Source of the DNA: Diphasiastrum complanatum
Lineage: Eukaryota > Streptophyta > Lycopodiopsida > Lycopodiales > Lycopodiaceae
DNA: 64,000 nt
Reading direction: 5' to 3'
Assembly: GCA_029204225.1 (NCBI GenBank)
Contig: CM055107.1
Location: 28,979,410-29,043,409, forward strand
Of the stretch, positions 11,880 through 23,754 are shown one piece after another; position 1 is the stretch's first letter; every line of letters starts with the position of its first letter. Made by a program: the position numbers and the translations under genes. The notes below the pieces were generated by a model. That model worked only from the letters and a program-made list of their open reading frames with translations. It did not search any database and was not told the DNA's origin.

Positions 11880-12573
11880 GGATTATGTCTTGTGTTATTG
11901 TCATGGCGTAGGTCTCAAGATACTTTCCTACAGCGATGCTAGTTGGGAATCTCTCAGGGATGACTGTAAAAGCATCTCAAGAGGATGCACCATCGCATCA
12001 GGAGCAATAGTTCTCTAGGTTAGCAAGAAGCAGACCATTGTAGCCCAGTCGGCCTGCGAAGCAGAGTACGTAGCAACAGCGAAGATGGCCAACGCAATAA
12101 TTTGGCTAAGGCAGTTCTTGGATGAATTGGGCGAAACAAGGAATGAGCCATTGGTCTTGTAGATGGACAACACCTCTACGATACACCTGACGAAAGATGT
12201 TGTGTTCTACTCAAGAACCAAGCACATTGCGATCAAGTATCACTTGATCAGGGATCTGATTGAAAGGAAGATGATGTAGACCACCTTCATAGGAACGAAA
12301 GATATGGTTGCTGACATCTTCACTAAAGCTCTAGACAAAAGGATCTTTGAGAGGCAAAGGAGCAGTCTCGGGATCATAAAGCTACCATGCTTTGAGAGGG
12401 AGTTGAAGAAACAAAGTGTTTCTGATTACAAAGCCTTGCTAGATTTCAGCCCTTCACCTGGCGAAGATGTTTGCGAACTCGAACATCTGGAGACACGAAA
12501 CATGAAGAGTTTCGCGAACATGAAAGTCAATGGAGACGAAGACGAACAATTCGCAAACACAAACGGTTTGTGA
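11880..12573 (+). pseudogene. Copia RNase H and C-terminus joined to gag
   Basis: Encodes YSDASWES, then VAQSACEAEYVATAKMAN, then MDNTSTIHLTKDVVFYSRTKHI and DMVADIFTKALDK, the Copia RNase H domain and its C-terminal tail. Protease, integrase and RT are absent between the gag zinc knuckles (ending about 11626) and this domain. The locus is an internally deleted, non-autonomous derivative. Three TAG codons interrupt the frame. The C-terminal 60 residues run open to 12573. Confidence 0.87.
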
Positions 12574-12790
12574 ACATGAAGGATCCACGAACGAGATTCC
12601 TTTGCGGTCCAGCAAGAGAGAAAGGCAGATGAGGTAATTGAAACTAACGGTGGAATGATCACTGCTATGATAATCTCAACAAAGTATTCGGAGCCACTAT
12701 TATAAATTGAGAGGCCTGAATGTAACATCAGGACATCATCTAAGCTTGTTACTTATTGGAAATTTGGTGGGTATTTCGTATTCTTAGAAG
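12574..12790 (+). other. Probable Copia 3' LTR portion
   Basis: It follows the RNase H tail and contains a TATA-like TATTATAAATTGAGAGG near 12699-12715. This placement suits a 3' LTR. No border was defined. Confidence 0.4.
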
Positions 12791-13119
12791 AGAATAGGCA
12801 AAAGGATTATTTAAATGCAATGAAAAAAAGACTTGGGAGGGTATTTAGGATGTGCTTATTGGAGATGAGTTTATCTTTCTGCCTCCTCCTTTTGGAAATA
12901 ACTACTCTCTACAAGTGAGATTTTTTTACACAAACCACATGGCCTAGCATCTTAGCCAATTTGTTGAATATAAATTCCATCTCTGTGATAACTGATGTGA
13001 TTACATGCAGACTCAGAGCAATGATCATGACTTTCTTGTGCTAGAGGCTCTTCATAGATGTGTTGATAAGGTGAGTGCTATAGCTATAGAATTTATGATT
13101 GCATTCACATCACCTTTGT
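12791..13119. other. No gene seen
   Basis: Non-coding. Nothing recognisable apart from short open frames without family features. Confidence 0.35.
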
Positions 13120-13650
13120 TGCTGATTTGAGAAGATTACTAAAAAAATGTTTGGGCAAGTGAAGGGAACATGCTTTTCATTGATAGAAGGACTTGTTGCC
13201 AAAACAATAGAATGGTAGTATGTTTTTTTTCATGTTTTGAAATAGTCATCCAAATGCAAATTTTATATATGAGTTCATAACATTTTGCATCCAAACTGAT
13301 AGCAAGCATGCGAAATATTCAATACACCACTTGCAACTAAAATAATGCATGTGGGTGGGTGGTGATTGCTTTACCCTAAGTTGTACTCAAAAACTATGGC
13401 CATTGATATCTTCTAATTTGTTAAGAATATCGTTTCATCATTTGAAGCTTTGGTAAAGATAAATTTTCACAAACTTTCTTCACCAACCTCATCACATAGT
13501 CTTGACTCTCAATCCAAGCCCATAAATTAAGTTAATCTTAACTGGTTAAGCAAAGCATTCGAATACCGATAAATGACAAACTTGCAAGATGCTTCATATG
13601 ACATGAACAAGGTTTCATCTCCCCTTGTCCATCGAGTACCAGTGTTCGGA
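13120..13650 (-). repeat. Inverted copy of the repeat at 50960-51450
   Basis: The reverse complement matches 50960-51450 through several blocks: GCAAGTGGTG...GCATGCTTGC, GATTGAGAGTCAAGA, GATGAGGTTGGTGAAG, and the word reading ACAAACTTGCAAGATG here against GCAGCTTGCAAGTTTGTC there. The two are diverged but collinear over about 500 bp. No coding function is evident. Confidence 0.7.
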
Positions 13651-15773
13651 AAACCTCTTTGGAGTTATCCTATATTTTCCTATGCACATGTTCATGTATC
13701 AATTTTTGAAATTAATACCAGTACAATCTTGGAATTTTTAAAACATAGCCTCGTGAATGCTACAATAATTTAAAAATTGTCTAATAAATCCTACTAAAAC
13801 AAAAGTTCCAAGGTACAAAATTGTGAATATTTCTAGCTTGTCATCTAATAACCTACACTAATTTATAGTTGTCCTCCACCCAAAAATAAGACATACAATG
13901 AAACCTTAGCATTCAACTTACAACTTAAACTATCATGTTGAATTCCACTACAAATATGTTATTATAACCATGGCCAGCAGAATTTTGATGCAAAATAAAA
14001 AGTTAAACAATGCCTTGAAAGGCTCAAAATGAGGTATATCAAAAGAATTATGCTCATTACCATAAAATTCACCATAGGTAGCAACATCAAGCTACATTCC
14101 AACAAAGACATCCAAACTTTAATCATCCATCATTTTCATTGTCTCACGGGATGGTGCCATGCCAATGATGAAGTTTAAAGCTACATGGATTATGGTGTAT
14201 AATGGGAAACCAAATCAGTTAAACTTCACATAAATCAACATCAAATTTCCTCAAACTGAAGTTCATCATGTCCACAAGAGTCAGTGGCCAAACCATATTC
14301 CAAATTCATGGACTTACAAATTTTAGATTTGAAGAGAGTCAAAAAATCAGAAACAATCCATGAACAAAGTATGGAATCCATGTTAATAATCAAAATATGC
14401 TATAGCTAGTTATTAGACAATCATATTTAAATGAAACAACATTTTTTTAAACTTTTGACAACTAAAAATTGTTGAATAAAGTAAAGTAAGGGTATAATAT
14501 GCAATTTACATATATAGGCAAGCACATATTTTTGCATGTGTTGACAGTTGCACTCCGTGATTTAGAGATGACAAGCTTGATGAATCCATGTATAAAGCTA
14601 TGAGCATATAAAATCACAAACATGCCCAAACATTGTGAACTTTAAATCATAGCCTTTGCAAACCATTTTATTACTTTACCTACATTTATAATTTTAACAT
14701 TGTATTGGAGCTTTACAGTTCTATTATGAAAAGACTACTAGACTCATTGCTCAAGGTTTAATTGGCCGATCTACAGGATTCGAAAGTTCCAACATGCTCC
14801 ACTGCTCAGTCACGACTCAGCATGACACGCTCACCAGAGGCTTCCAAGTTCTAGGCTTCAGCCTCTAACGTTATAACTTCTCACAAGTTCTCAGCCATTG
14901 CTCAGGCTCGCAACACAATGCTCACAAAATGTTTCAACGCGGCGCTCTCCATGACACCAGACTCGTCACTCTCTCACGCCTCAAGCTATATCCTTGACTC
15001 CCTCACTATGTTTTGAAACAAGAACGATGTGGTATTGTACCACAAAGGCCTTGCCGTGTCATAGTAGCATGAATCCTAAGATTTTAGAATTTGTTTAAAG
15101 TGTTTTTTATATTGTTGTGATAAATTTTTACATTTGAATGTTTGATGTGAGATATTTAATATTTATCATAAGTTTTGTACAAAGTTGTTTTTTTAGAGAA
15201 AGATGTTGATTCCATTCTTGTACTTGTTGGCTTTTTCAAACAATGGCCCAAAGTTTCAATCAATTAAGATCCTAATTAAAAAGGATAAATATTAGTGTTG
15301 CTGAAAAAATATTTTGAGCATTTTGGCCCATGAGTTGGTGAAGAGCCTAGATAAATTATTTTGTATAAACAGGGTATATAATAATTTTGAAATATGTGAA
15401 TTAATGTTTTAAGAAATTGATAAGATTTGTAATTTTTATTAGTTTATGTAACATGGGTTTATGTTTCAATTGATTCCAGTCACTACCAATGTTTTTTCAA
15501 CCTAAATTGTCAATAGGTTTATTCATTGTATGATAGAAAACGAGATTAACTACAACAAAAAGATCTCTAATTGCAACACAATAAAAAACTTGCAAATCTA
15601 TATATTTGTGACGATCATCATTGTGTTCATTCAAACCTATAGAACAATTTTACCACAAGTAACGAAGATTAACAAGCGCAATTTTTATTTTGAATAATCA
15701 CGTTATAACATTCATAATTTTTATTTTACGAAAGTTCATATTAATCACGATTACGTTGTAGAATAATTTAGTA
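13651..15773. other. No gene seen
   Basis: Long A+T-rich non-coding stretch. No recognised gene, RNA or mobile-element end. Confidence 0.35.
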
Positions 15774-16060
15774 TTGAAGAATATTCAAAACCAATATTCA
15801 CAACACATATTCATAATATTCACGTATATCATTCAATATTCACAATTTCACATCAGTATTCACGATTTGTATTCACAATGTTCACGATCAGTATTCACAA
15901 TATATATAGTCACTATTCACAACATTCACGATGAAAATCTGAAAATCTCAATTTCTCATAAGCTCAATTTTTCAAAATCTCAATTTTTCAGAATCTCAGT
16001 TTCTTGGAATTTCAATTTCTCAGTTTCTCAAAATCTCAGTTTCTCAATATTCGCAATTCC
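15774..16060 (+). repeat. Degenerate short tandem repeats
   Basis: Two adjoining low-complexity arrays: TATTCACAAT/TATTCACGAT variants at about 15775-15930, then AATCTCAGTTTCTCA/AATCTCAATTTTTCA variants at about 15945-16055. An open frame runs through them (15774-16082), but its repetitive N/I/S/F-rich translation follows from the repeat and is not evidence for a gene. Confidence 0.75.
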
Positions 16061-16639
16061 AACGATCAGAAACCATCAATAAAGTAATCTTCAAGAAGCA
16101 CTCTAAAATTTCGATCACTTCTTCATGCAATATGGAAGACATTGTTTATATGTCCTGCAAAACAAAACACAATCGCGGAATTATATTTGATAGAGATCAG
16201 TTCTCATTGGTGAAATCTTACTGATGAATTATATCTATCACATAAGGTGTAATGACTACAATTGCATAGCTCAAGTAAAACCAAACCAAAACAAAATACA
16301 ATATATGAGCTTTGACCATATTTGATACTATTTGCTACACATTGAAGCTGCTAGGAGATGGATAAAACATAAAGTTCAACTTGCGGAAACTTTTTCAATG
16401 TAAATTTTGAATTGCAAAGTTGGCCATTTTTGCTATTCAATCTTTGTGCCTCCCAACTCCTAGTGTGCATCATCATCGCCAAAAAAAACAAGCGCATGGA
16501 GGTTAATCCAACTTGCAGCATAATCAAAGTGCATGCACAACTGCCTACTACTTTTATCAAGAAAAAAAATTACCTTGTAAAATTCGGTATAATAAAGCAA
16601 CACATGCATTCATAAATGCATGCTACCTTGGCCCTCAAC

Positions 16640-16960
16640 TAAGGTTCAGGTCTTAAAACTTTGGGCCACTACCACATATTGCTCTTTAATGTTGACTTTT
16701 TTTTAACTCCATTGACCGACCTCAACACATAGTATTGCCTTTGCAAGGCAAGGCCAAAAATAAGATTTATGAGATCTCTACAGGCGAGAACCATCATCTA
16801 CTATCGAACAGGGAAAATTACTTCATTATTTCATCTTCGAAGATGGACAAGTTTCCTTTTGGATTATACAACACATCTTGCATAAAAAACATGATTTGTG
16901 CTTTCATGTCTACACAGAGTAGCACTAGAACTCAAGTTCTAAAATGCACAAGAACAAAAA
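16640..16960. repeat. Dispersed non-coding repeat (blocks A and B)
   Basis: Block A (about 16685-16760, TTAATGTTGACTTTT...ATTGCCTTTGCAAGGCAAGGCC) recurs near 23255-23325. Block B (about 16788-16900, CATCATCTA.TATCGAA...CCTTTTGGATTATA) recurs near 22625-22720. The two blocks flank family-E copy 1 in opposite order, so this is not a simple target duplication. Confidence 0.65.
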
Positions 16961-17438
16961 AAGAATAAGATTTTTGGGATCTCTATGGGTCAGAGTCGAC
17001 CCGCCTACTTGTTCTGAGAATTGGCATAGATTATAATACTAAAACGGAGCACTGAAACTCCTAAGTGTAATTTCAAGTATAGCCACTAGAATGAAGTCGA
17101 AAGATCCTTTTCAATTAAAACTCGAACTACCTACTAGGCTTGGAAATTGGCATAGATTATCATACTGAAACGGACCACTGAAATTTCTAAGTTTAACTTT
17201 CTTCACACAACCACTAATTCCAAGTATAGCTATCAGAAAGAGGTCGAAGCGCTTTCTTCCCCTTCATGTGAGAATAGCATCAACGTAATGGATTCTTTGT
17301 GACAATTATGCCCCCTTTTTTGGATTTTTAAAAAGCAAAAAACATCACTGGGTTTTTACAAAAAAATTTGAAAAAAAAAAACGCGTCAGTCTGCGCACGT
17401 CAGTCTGCGCCAGTCTGCCATGTGGCAGTTGCTGAATG

Positions 17439-17475
17439 CATTAGAGAAAATATGGGCCCAAAGAGGGCCCTATAA
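17439..17475 (+). repeat. Family E left terminal inverted repeat, copy 1
   Basis: CATTAGAGAAAAT followed by GGGCCCAAAGAGGGCCCTATAAG and AATGCCATGTAGGA. The AATGCCATGTAGGA word also follows the left end of copy 3 (36805). Immediately outside lie three direct copies of CAGTCTGCG(C) at 17388-17430. Confidence 0.7.
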
Positions 17476-17737
17476 GAAATGCCATGTAGGAGAGAGAAAA
17501 ATAACTATATAGTAATTATTATATCATTTTCTAACTTTTTTATGCATTTGCCCGCACTACTTTATCATGTAAATGAATGCACCTTAGTTTAGTCACATCA
17601 AACTTCGCTGGTGCTTAACCATAGTTAAAATATAATTTTCAAAATGCTGAAATATTTCCTCCCAATAGTTGGGAACACTCAAAAATTTGAATTAAGAGTG
17701 ACATTTCTGAAACAAATCCTATGACATCTCTATCTCC

Positions 17738-20702
17738 ATGGTAAAAAACAAGTGTTTAGCACCATCTCTATCTCCAGTAGAATCATTAGTCCCATCTCCA
17801 GCTTTGTTATTGTTATTGTGTTGTTTGTTACTAAACTACTGTACTAATGACAAAGCTTCATGTGGATCTGTCACCAAAATATGCTCCGCTCAGGACAAGA
17901 AATTCAAAGCAACCCAAATTGTCAACTTTTGATATGGTCCGATATAGGGAGGAAAAGCTAAAGCATGTAGATTTATGGTCATCAAGAACATTGTATCCTA
18001 TTGATCCATGTTCATTGCAACATCCAGATTTTCATTCGGTGAGTCAGTTAATAATCTATATGTGTCATGGTAAAAATGGCCTTTTGGGTTACTGTGAGAA
18101 TTTGATGCTCTATGGGAATGCACATTCAATGGAAAGAATACATTATTTGGAAGAGGAATCAAGGAAAATATCAAAGGAGTGCAAAGAAAAATCTACAAAG
18201 TTGAAAACTTGTTTGATTAGGGCAAGAAAGTGGAGTCTACTTCCTTATTACATGCTGGATTTTCACCTAACTTAGCAAAGGAAGTGTGTTTTACTATGTA
18301 TTCCCATTCTCCATAGTGAGAAGATAGAAACTTTTTGGAGCCTCAAGGAGAAACTCGTGTTTCCTCTCATTGTATGGTGATTACTCTTGATTTCCAATGA
18401 AACCCAGCTTTGGCACTTTGTAAACACTGTCTACAGACTGTACTACAGCCTTATTTCCACATGTGTGGAGTTGGATTACACTTATTGATCAATGCTTTGA
18501 TTGTCTCTACTTGTTTTCTAGCAAGCTGCTAAACTAGATCTTGTTTTTCGATGACTAGTTTCTGATAGATTGTTTAACAAGCATACAATCAACCTTGTGG
18601 ATCATTCAAAGATCCATTTATGGTCCTTAGTACTGTACTTTTCACAGATTTGCTTATTACATACTTCTATGAATACAATGAGTGTCCTAATTTTTACTGA
18701 CATTTTCATGAACATTATGTTTGCATTGTAGATCAACATTGGTTGTTGAAGACCATTTGGCCAATGAGATTTCAATTGGAAACTCACTAGGTTCTATCTT
18801 GACTTCTTAAATTATGAAATCAATGCTAAGCAACAACAAAATGAAAAAGATTAAGGCTTCAGTTACTGATAGCATTATGAATGAAGTTGGAAAAATATTA
18901 GACACTACATTGCTTCAGGGGGCATGTGATTTTTCTAGCATCAGTAGGGAAGCATATGCAACAATGTTTAAGATGATAAAGGAGGCATTTGCATAGGTAA
19001 ATATTAAAAAGTTTCCGATCCCATGACCATTTCATCCTAAAAAAAAAAAGACATTTTAAACCAAGGTATGCAGACAATAGTTGGTAATCCATCTCATATC
19101 AATGAAGTGTATTGTTCGAAAGGAAAAAGTCTAGCTTATAACAATTCCAACAACTTATTTATCGACATTAATCAGTTACTGACATTCATCATAAATTTTT
19201 AAGGTATTACAAATGAGAATGTCAATAACAAGTTGATAGTTGTTCTCAAGTTAGATGAGTCTGAAATTATAAAAGGACAAAAAAGGGAAAGAGTCAGTGT
19301 CACGATCATGAATGGAGCACTTTCAAATTCAAAAGACTCAGAAGGCCTCAATTTCAGTGTTCAATCAGAAAATGATATTTGCTGGTTGGCAACATTTCAG
19401 GTATAGCAGTTCCTTTGCATAATAGATAGGGATAGTCATTTGAATATGGATTTCATTTGGGGAACCTTCTCTGTGTTAATATTATGAGGCTAATCACGTT
19501 TTTGTATTCTCTTATAGGTGATGAAAGAAGACCATGACATTCTCTCATGGATATTTAATAGAACATCATATCCTGCCACCATAAAAAATCACATGGAGGG
19601 AGTTCCACTCAATATTCCTAGAATTGGCACTTTCAACATTGAATGGCATTTAGCAGGAGATCTGAAGACATTAAAATGTATGTTCAATGTATCTCATGAT
19701 GCTAACTCTAAACACCCTTGTTTGTACTGCATGAAAACAACAAAAGACATGACAAGGAGTACATGAATATCAAGAGATCGAAAGGATCCTAATTGGAAAA
19801 CTATACTACCGATTCTTCTTCGAAATATTCATATTTGTACATTGCATGCGGAGGTGCGTATAGTAGAAAAAATAATATATCTTTACATTTTGTTTGTTTG
19901 CATGGAATTCTGAACCAGAGGCCTTTGCGAAGGAAGCTATTTCCAGATAAGAGGGTGTGTTGTCCAAAGCAGGCTTACATAAAGGCCACATTAAAATAAA
20001 AAAATATGACAAGTTATCAAGTAAAACAAGAAATATTCCATGCAAGCCGAGCATTGGAGGATCCAAAGCTCGAAGATTTTTATCAAATTATTCTAGCAAA
20101 CAATCCAAGGTCCAATACACGGTTTGGAAAGAAATTACTGCAACAACTTAAGATTTCAAAGAAGAAGGTTCTACTCATATACACAAAGTTGAAGTTTGGA
20201 AAAAGTTAGACAACATGGTGAAATACTTGAGAAAAGATAAATTTTCAAATATTGATATACAAATGATATAGAAAACACCTAGTGAATTTGTGGATGCAGT
20301 TCAAAGTGCATGGGGTGTTGATCATATAACACATTATATGGTAAGATTTTGATTTTACATTACGATAGAAAAATATGTGCAATTGAATTAGATACTTTTG
20401 GTACTGATTTAGATTATGTTTTCATGATATGCAACACATATTACGACATCATTCAACATTCTTTGGAAGAAATAGTGGAAGTCTTAGCATATGGTCATCG
20501 CACGGAATGGAAAAATCTCATTGAAGCAAGAGCGGCATTTCATAAAAGCACACAACATGGCGGGACTAGCAACAAAAGCAGCTATACACTGCAACTTTTC
20601 CAATGGTTTTACAGAAGCATCCAAATTCGTCATAATACAAAATCGACGGATTATAAAAAATTTCAAAAAGCATGCAAATTTATACAAGTCAGTAGGCTAT
20701 AG
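17738..20702 (+). pseudogene. Family E transposase-like protein, copy 1 (decayed)
   Basis: Several exons read in order: TFDMVRYREEKL and TLYPIDPCSLQHPDF...GLLGYCENLMLYG (17920-18110), a Lys/Glu-rich coiled-coil-like stretch, then after an intron STLVVEDHL (about 18732), LLQGACDFSSISREAYATMFK (18905), then VVLKLDESEIIKG with the first predicted catalytic Asp at 19254-19256. After another intron come HLAGDLKTLKCMF with the second Asp at 19659-19661, C-x2-C (CLYC, 19719-19730), and HICTLHAEVR supplying a His-x4-His pair. After a third intron comes GMEKSH with the candidate Glu (about 20508), followed by STQHGG and LFQWFYRSIQIRH. The order fits an RNase H-fold DDE transposase with a zinc insertion. 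Stops, small frameshifts and a TGA replacing Trp after GMEKSH show it is dead. The exact superfamily was not identified. Confidence 0.72.
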
Positions 20703-20754
20703 ACACACAATAAATATTGAATAAAAATATTTACAAAGTACAATTCAGCAGTAT

Positions 20755-21198
20755 CTACTCTGCTTCCGATACTTTCTCGAATGAAAGTTGCAACTTAGAA
20801 TCATGCAACAATTTTCTTCTTTCGTATGGATCCAACAGCTCATAGTTTTCATGCTTACTCAGATCAACGTAAGCAGCATACAATGCAAAATGAGAAGATT
20901 TGAACATGGGATTCACTGGCTCATATCCTAAAATTTTAACCACAATGGTTTTCTTCACAAAAATTATTTTATGCACCTTATTGAAATTATATCATTTTTT
21001 ATTGTGAATCGGGCACTCATCTACAGACTTGAAATCATTATGTAACTTGGTAAACATTTTGTCAAGCTTAGCTTTATAGATATGCTTGTCGAGTGCCTCC
21101 AGGTCCTGATAATGAATCATGTTCTTATTCTGAGATCTGAATAGGAGTACTGAGCAGGGACTTAAATTTGAGATATTTCTTAGAAAATGCCTCCACAC
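20755..21198 (-). pseudogene. Family E gene 2 (accessory) remnant, copy 1
   Basis: The minus strand reads MIHYQDLEALDKHIYKAKLD, KMFTKLHNDFKS and CPIHNKK, then after a stop KIIFVKKTIVVKILGYEP and LLDPYERRKLLHDSK, ending 53 bp from the convergent transposase stop. The two parts match the exon-1 end (DRMFTKLFERFKS...CPYCNKK) and last exon (KIIFVKRSYVLNILGF...LLDAYASREFLHD) of the copy-2 gene at 28305-29803. The central acidic part is deleted. Function unknown. Confidence 0.65.
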
Positions 21199-21766
21199 TA
21201 GGACCCTCAGTAATAGAAGGAAGAATAAAACCCCGAATCATCCTGAGCTATGAGTCATATGCTGGAGAATCTGATTCAGATCGAGAATCTTCACCCCTTC
21301 CTCCTCAAGTTATTCGTCCAGCTCCTCAGCAGGTTTCTTCACCAAAAGTGTTGATTACCCAAGAGGAGCTCAACAAAATAACATAGAAATCTATAAATAT
21401 TGTATCTACTTTTTTTTCTGCTCCTTTACATAATCTTTTTGTAAGAATTCCATACGATCATGCCCAAGTTTATTTTGATTTTGACCATTATAACCAATAT
21501 GAGGCCTACCTAGCTAATAAAATTGATCTTCTCGACAATTTTTTTGGTTTTTTCTTCCAAATTCACGTACAAACTTTAGATTAGGTCCGAATTTTTGTGT
21601 CGAGCTGAAAGATAAAACCTTAGAAATTTCAGATGTAATAATAGAAGTCGAAGTATTTTTTTTGCAGAATAGTATTACTTCCGATTCCCATGGTATAGTT
21701 TTTGTCATTAGTCCATTTTTCATGGGAGCGATAAAGGCAAAAGAAGCCAATGTTTAGAAGGCTGTA
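21199..21766 (+). pseudogene. Family E gene 3 remnant, copy 1 (region between H3 fold and protease)
   Basis: The plus strand reads SDSDRESSPLPPQVIRPAP, then VYFDFDHYNQYEAYLANKI and ISDVIIEVEVFFLQ. These align with copy 2 [21 protein letters not shown] and [14 protein letters not shown] (31270-31490), including spacing and the Pro-rich stretch before them. The H3 fold and the Ulp1 core are absent. This remnant matters because it shows gene 3 was part of the element in a second, independent copy. Several stops; not functional. Confidence 0.6.
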
Positions 21767-22129
21767 TATTTTATCGAATGCAGTCCTGTGGTGAAATTTT
21801 ATTTTTTGATTTCATATGAAAATAAGTAAGGATTGCTCTTTTGTTTTTGTTGCTTTAATCTGGATTGTTGCATGCTTCATTGCTTTAATAAGTAAGGATT
21901 GCTTTCATAAGTATGAATTATTGATATTTGTATTTTGGTTGTTGCAGTCAACATTGGAGCCTGAACATTCTTTCTGTAAAGATAAATAAGGAGGGAGTTT
22001 CAAATTTTCTATGTGTAAAATCAAACTTAGCTGCAAATACATAGAGAGAATTTGATGTTACGTAGAACCCCGATTTCAAGATTTCAATTGGTCCACATGG
22101 CAACGAAAATAAGAAAAAAAATAAAAAAA

Positions 22130-22173
22130 CATCTTTTTCAAAGGCCCTCTTCGGGCTCTAAGTTTCTCTAAAA
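22130..22173 (-). repeat. Family E right terminal inverted repeat, copy 1
   Basis: Right end CAAAGGCCCTCTTCGGGC, then TCTAAGTTTCTCTAA. The inner flank (GTTACGTAG...ATTTCAA...AAGAAAAAAAATAAAAA, 22058-22130) matches the inner flank of the copy-2 right end (34294-34365), supporting homologous element ends. Confidence 0.68.
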
Positions 22174-23754
22174 AAAGTCAGACTGCAGATTATGGTTTAT
22201 TAATGGCATGTAGAAAAGTCAAAGAATCCATTACGCAATGGAATGGACCGAGCACAGGCCATTTTGCCCAGTAAAGCTTTCCAGAATTTTTTTAAGCGAT
22301 CTAGAGGAAAGCATATGGCAAGACCACGAACTAGGCTTTTTGGTTAACTAAAGGTGAATTCAAGGATGAAGAAGGTCCTTCCGTCATGCAAACAATCGAC
22401 CCTCCTGGCATTGCACATAGCAGGGTTACATGGGCGATCCAGATGGCATACTCTATCTATGAATAAAGCGGTTGTGAACAAAGGTTTATGGCTGACAGTA
22501 ATACTATATTATTAAATAGTCCTTATATCTCCATAAAAGTAATGAGTGGAGTTACAAGCAAATTTTGATTGAAAGAAGAAGAATTTGACATGCAGAACAA
22601 TAATCAAATGCATGAGAGCAATCATCATCTAGTATCGAAGAGGAGAAATAACCTCAGTATTCCATCTCCACTGCTGGAAAACATTCCTTTTGGATTATAA
22701 ACACATATAACAAAAATAATTTGCCCTTTCATATCCACACATAGCAGAACACCTTACATGAGAAAAAACATTTGGATCTGCAGCCTCGCTCTGGCCAATC
22801 ATTCCTTGTTAGTTCTGAAAAGCTGCGTTGAACAATATTACAAATTCAGACTCTGAAGAGTTGCATTGAAGAGAATTGCAAATTGGATGCTGGAGAGCTC
22901 CGCCATTATATCAAAAAATTCAGCTTGTACAGATTAGATTTCCCTGAACTTCATTTCCAAATATTTGATCCCTCTCGCGTAACTGATTTTCAAAAAGCTG
23001 TTGATATCTATTTGCTTTAATTTTAACGCTAATCATGCACCAATGATGTGTTCCTATGCCACTCGTTCCTCATGCAAACTACATGCTTTTTGGCTAATTT
23101 TCTCTTATGCAAACAATCAACAATGATCATGCTATTCATGCCTCGATTGATTGCAGATCATTTCTACTTTTTCCCATGCATACACGTTATTTCAGGCCTT
23201 CTCCCACAAAGGTGCAAACCTTAAATGTTAAGTCCACCACAACCATTTAGCCTTTAATGTTGACTTTTCTTGAAACTCCATTGACCAACCTTACCACATA
23301 TTATTGCCTTTGCAAGGCAAGGCCAAAAATGAAAATGCTTCAAAGTTCAAGAGTCCAAGACTCAAGTCACAAGAGTTGGCCTTGTGCGAGAAGGCTCGAC
23401 TCCCGCCGCACCGAGCCTTCAAAGCTCTTTCTTGAACTTTAATTGGGCAGCACAACAAAAGGTGCGTGGCAGAGTCCGCAAATAAGGCAATGTCACATGG
23501 CAATGTGCATTCAACAAAATATTAAATGGGCCTATGGCTTATGCCTTAAATTATAGCTGGCATTACCTAAAAAAAATGCCCTAAAAAATCAACTTTTTTA
23601 AAATGATCCTAAAATTTTGGTGTATTGTTTAAAGATAAGAGGATTATATAGTACAATGTATAAATGTTGGAGCCACATTCTCCTCCATATTTCAAAAGCA
23701 TTGGGTTTTGAAGACTTTTTATCATGTTAAATTTTTATTATGCTGGTTTTCATC
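22174..23754. repeat. Non-coding, with dispersed repeat blocks
   Basis: No gene was recognised. Block B of the repeat at 16640-16960 recurs at about 22625-22760 and block A at about 23205-23325. The rest is unassigned. Confidence 0.5.

Larger units (their letters stand above)
17439..22173 (+). mobile_element. Family E copy 1, internally deleted multigene DNA transposon
   Basis: Left end CATTAGAGAAAAT...GGGCCCAAAGAGGGCCC (17439-17475) and right end GGCCCTCTTCGGGCTCTAAGTTTCTCTAA (22140-22173) are inverted relatives of each other and of the ends at 34400 and 36805. Inside, in order, are a plus-strand transposase-like pseudogene, a convergent minus-strand accessory gene remnant and a plus-strand remnant of the middle part of the H3-Ulp1 gene. 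Compared with copy 2, the accessory-gene middle, the divergent spacer, the H3 fold, the protease and gene 4 are missing. Length is 4.7 kb against an estimated 9 kb for a complete element. No clear target duplication was found; the first and last bases are uncertain by a few bp. Confidence 0.72.

Noticed and set aside
12426-12728. 100-codon minus-strand frame
   Set aside because: Antisense to the Copia RNase H tail and LTR; no independent features.
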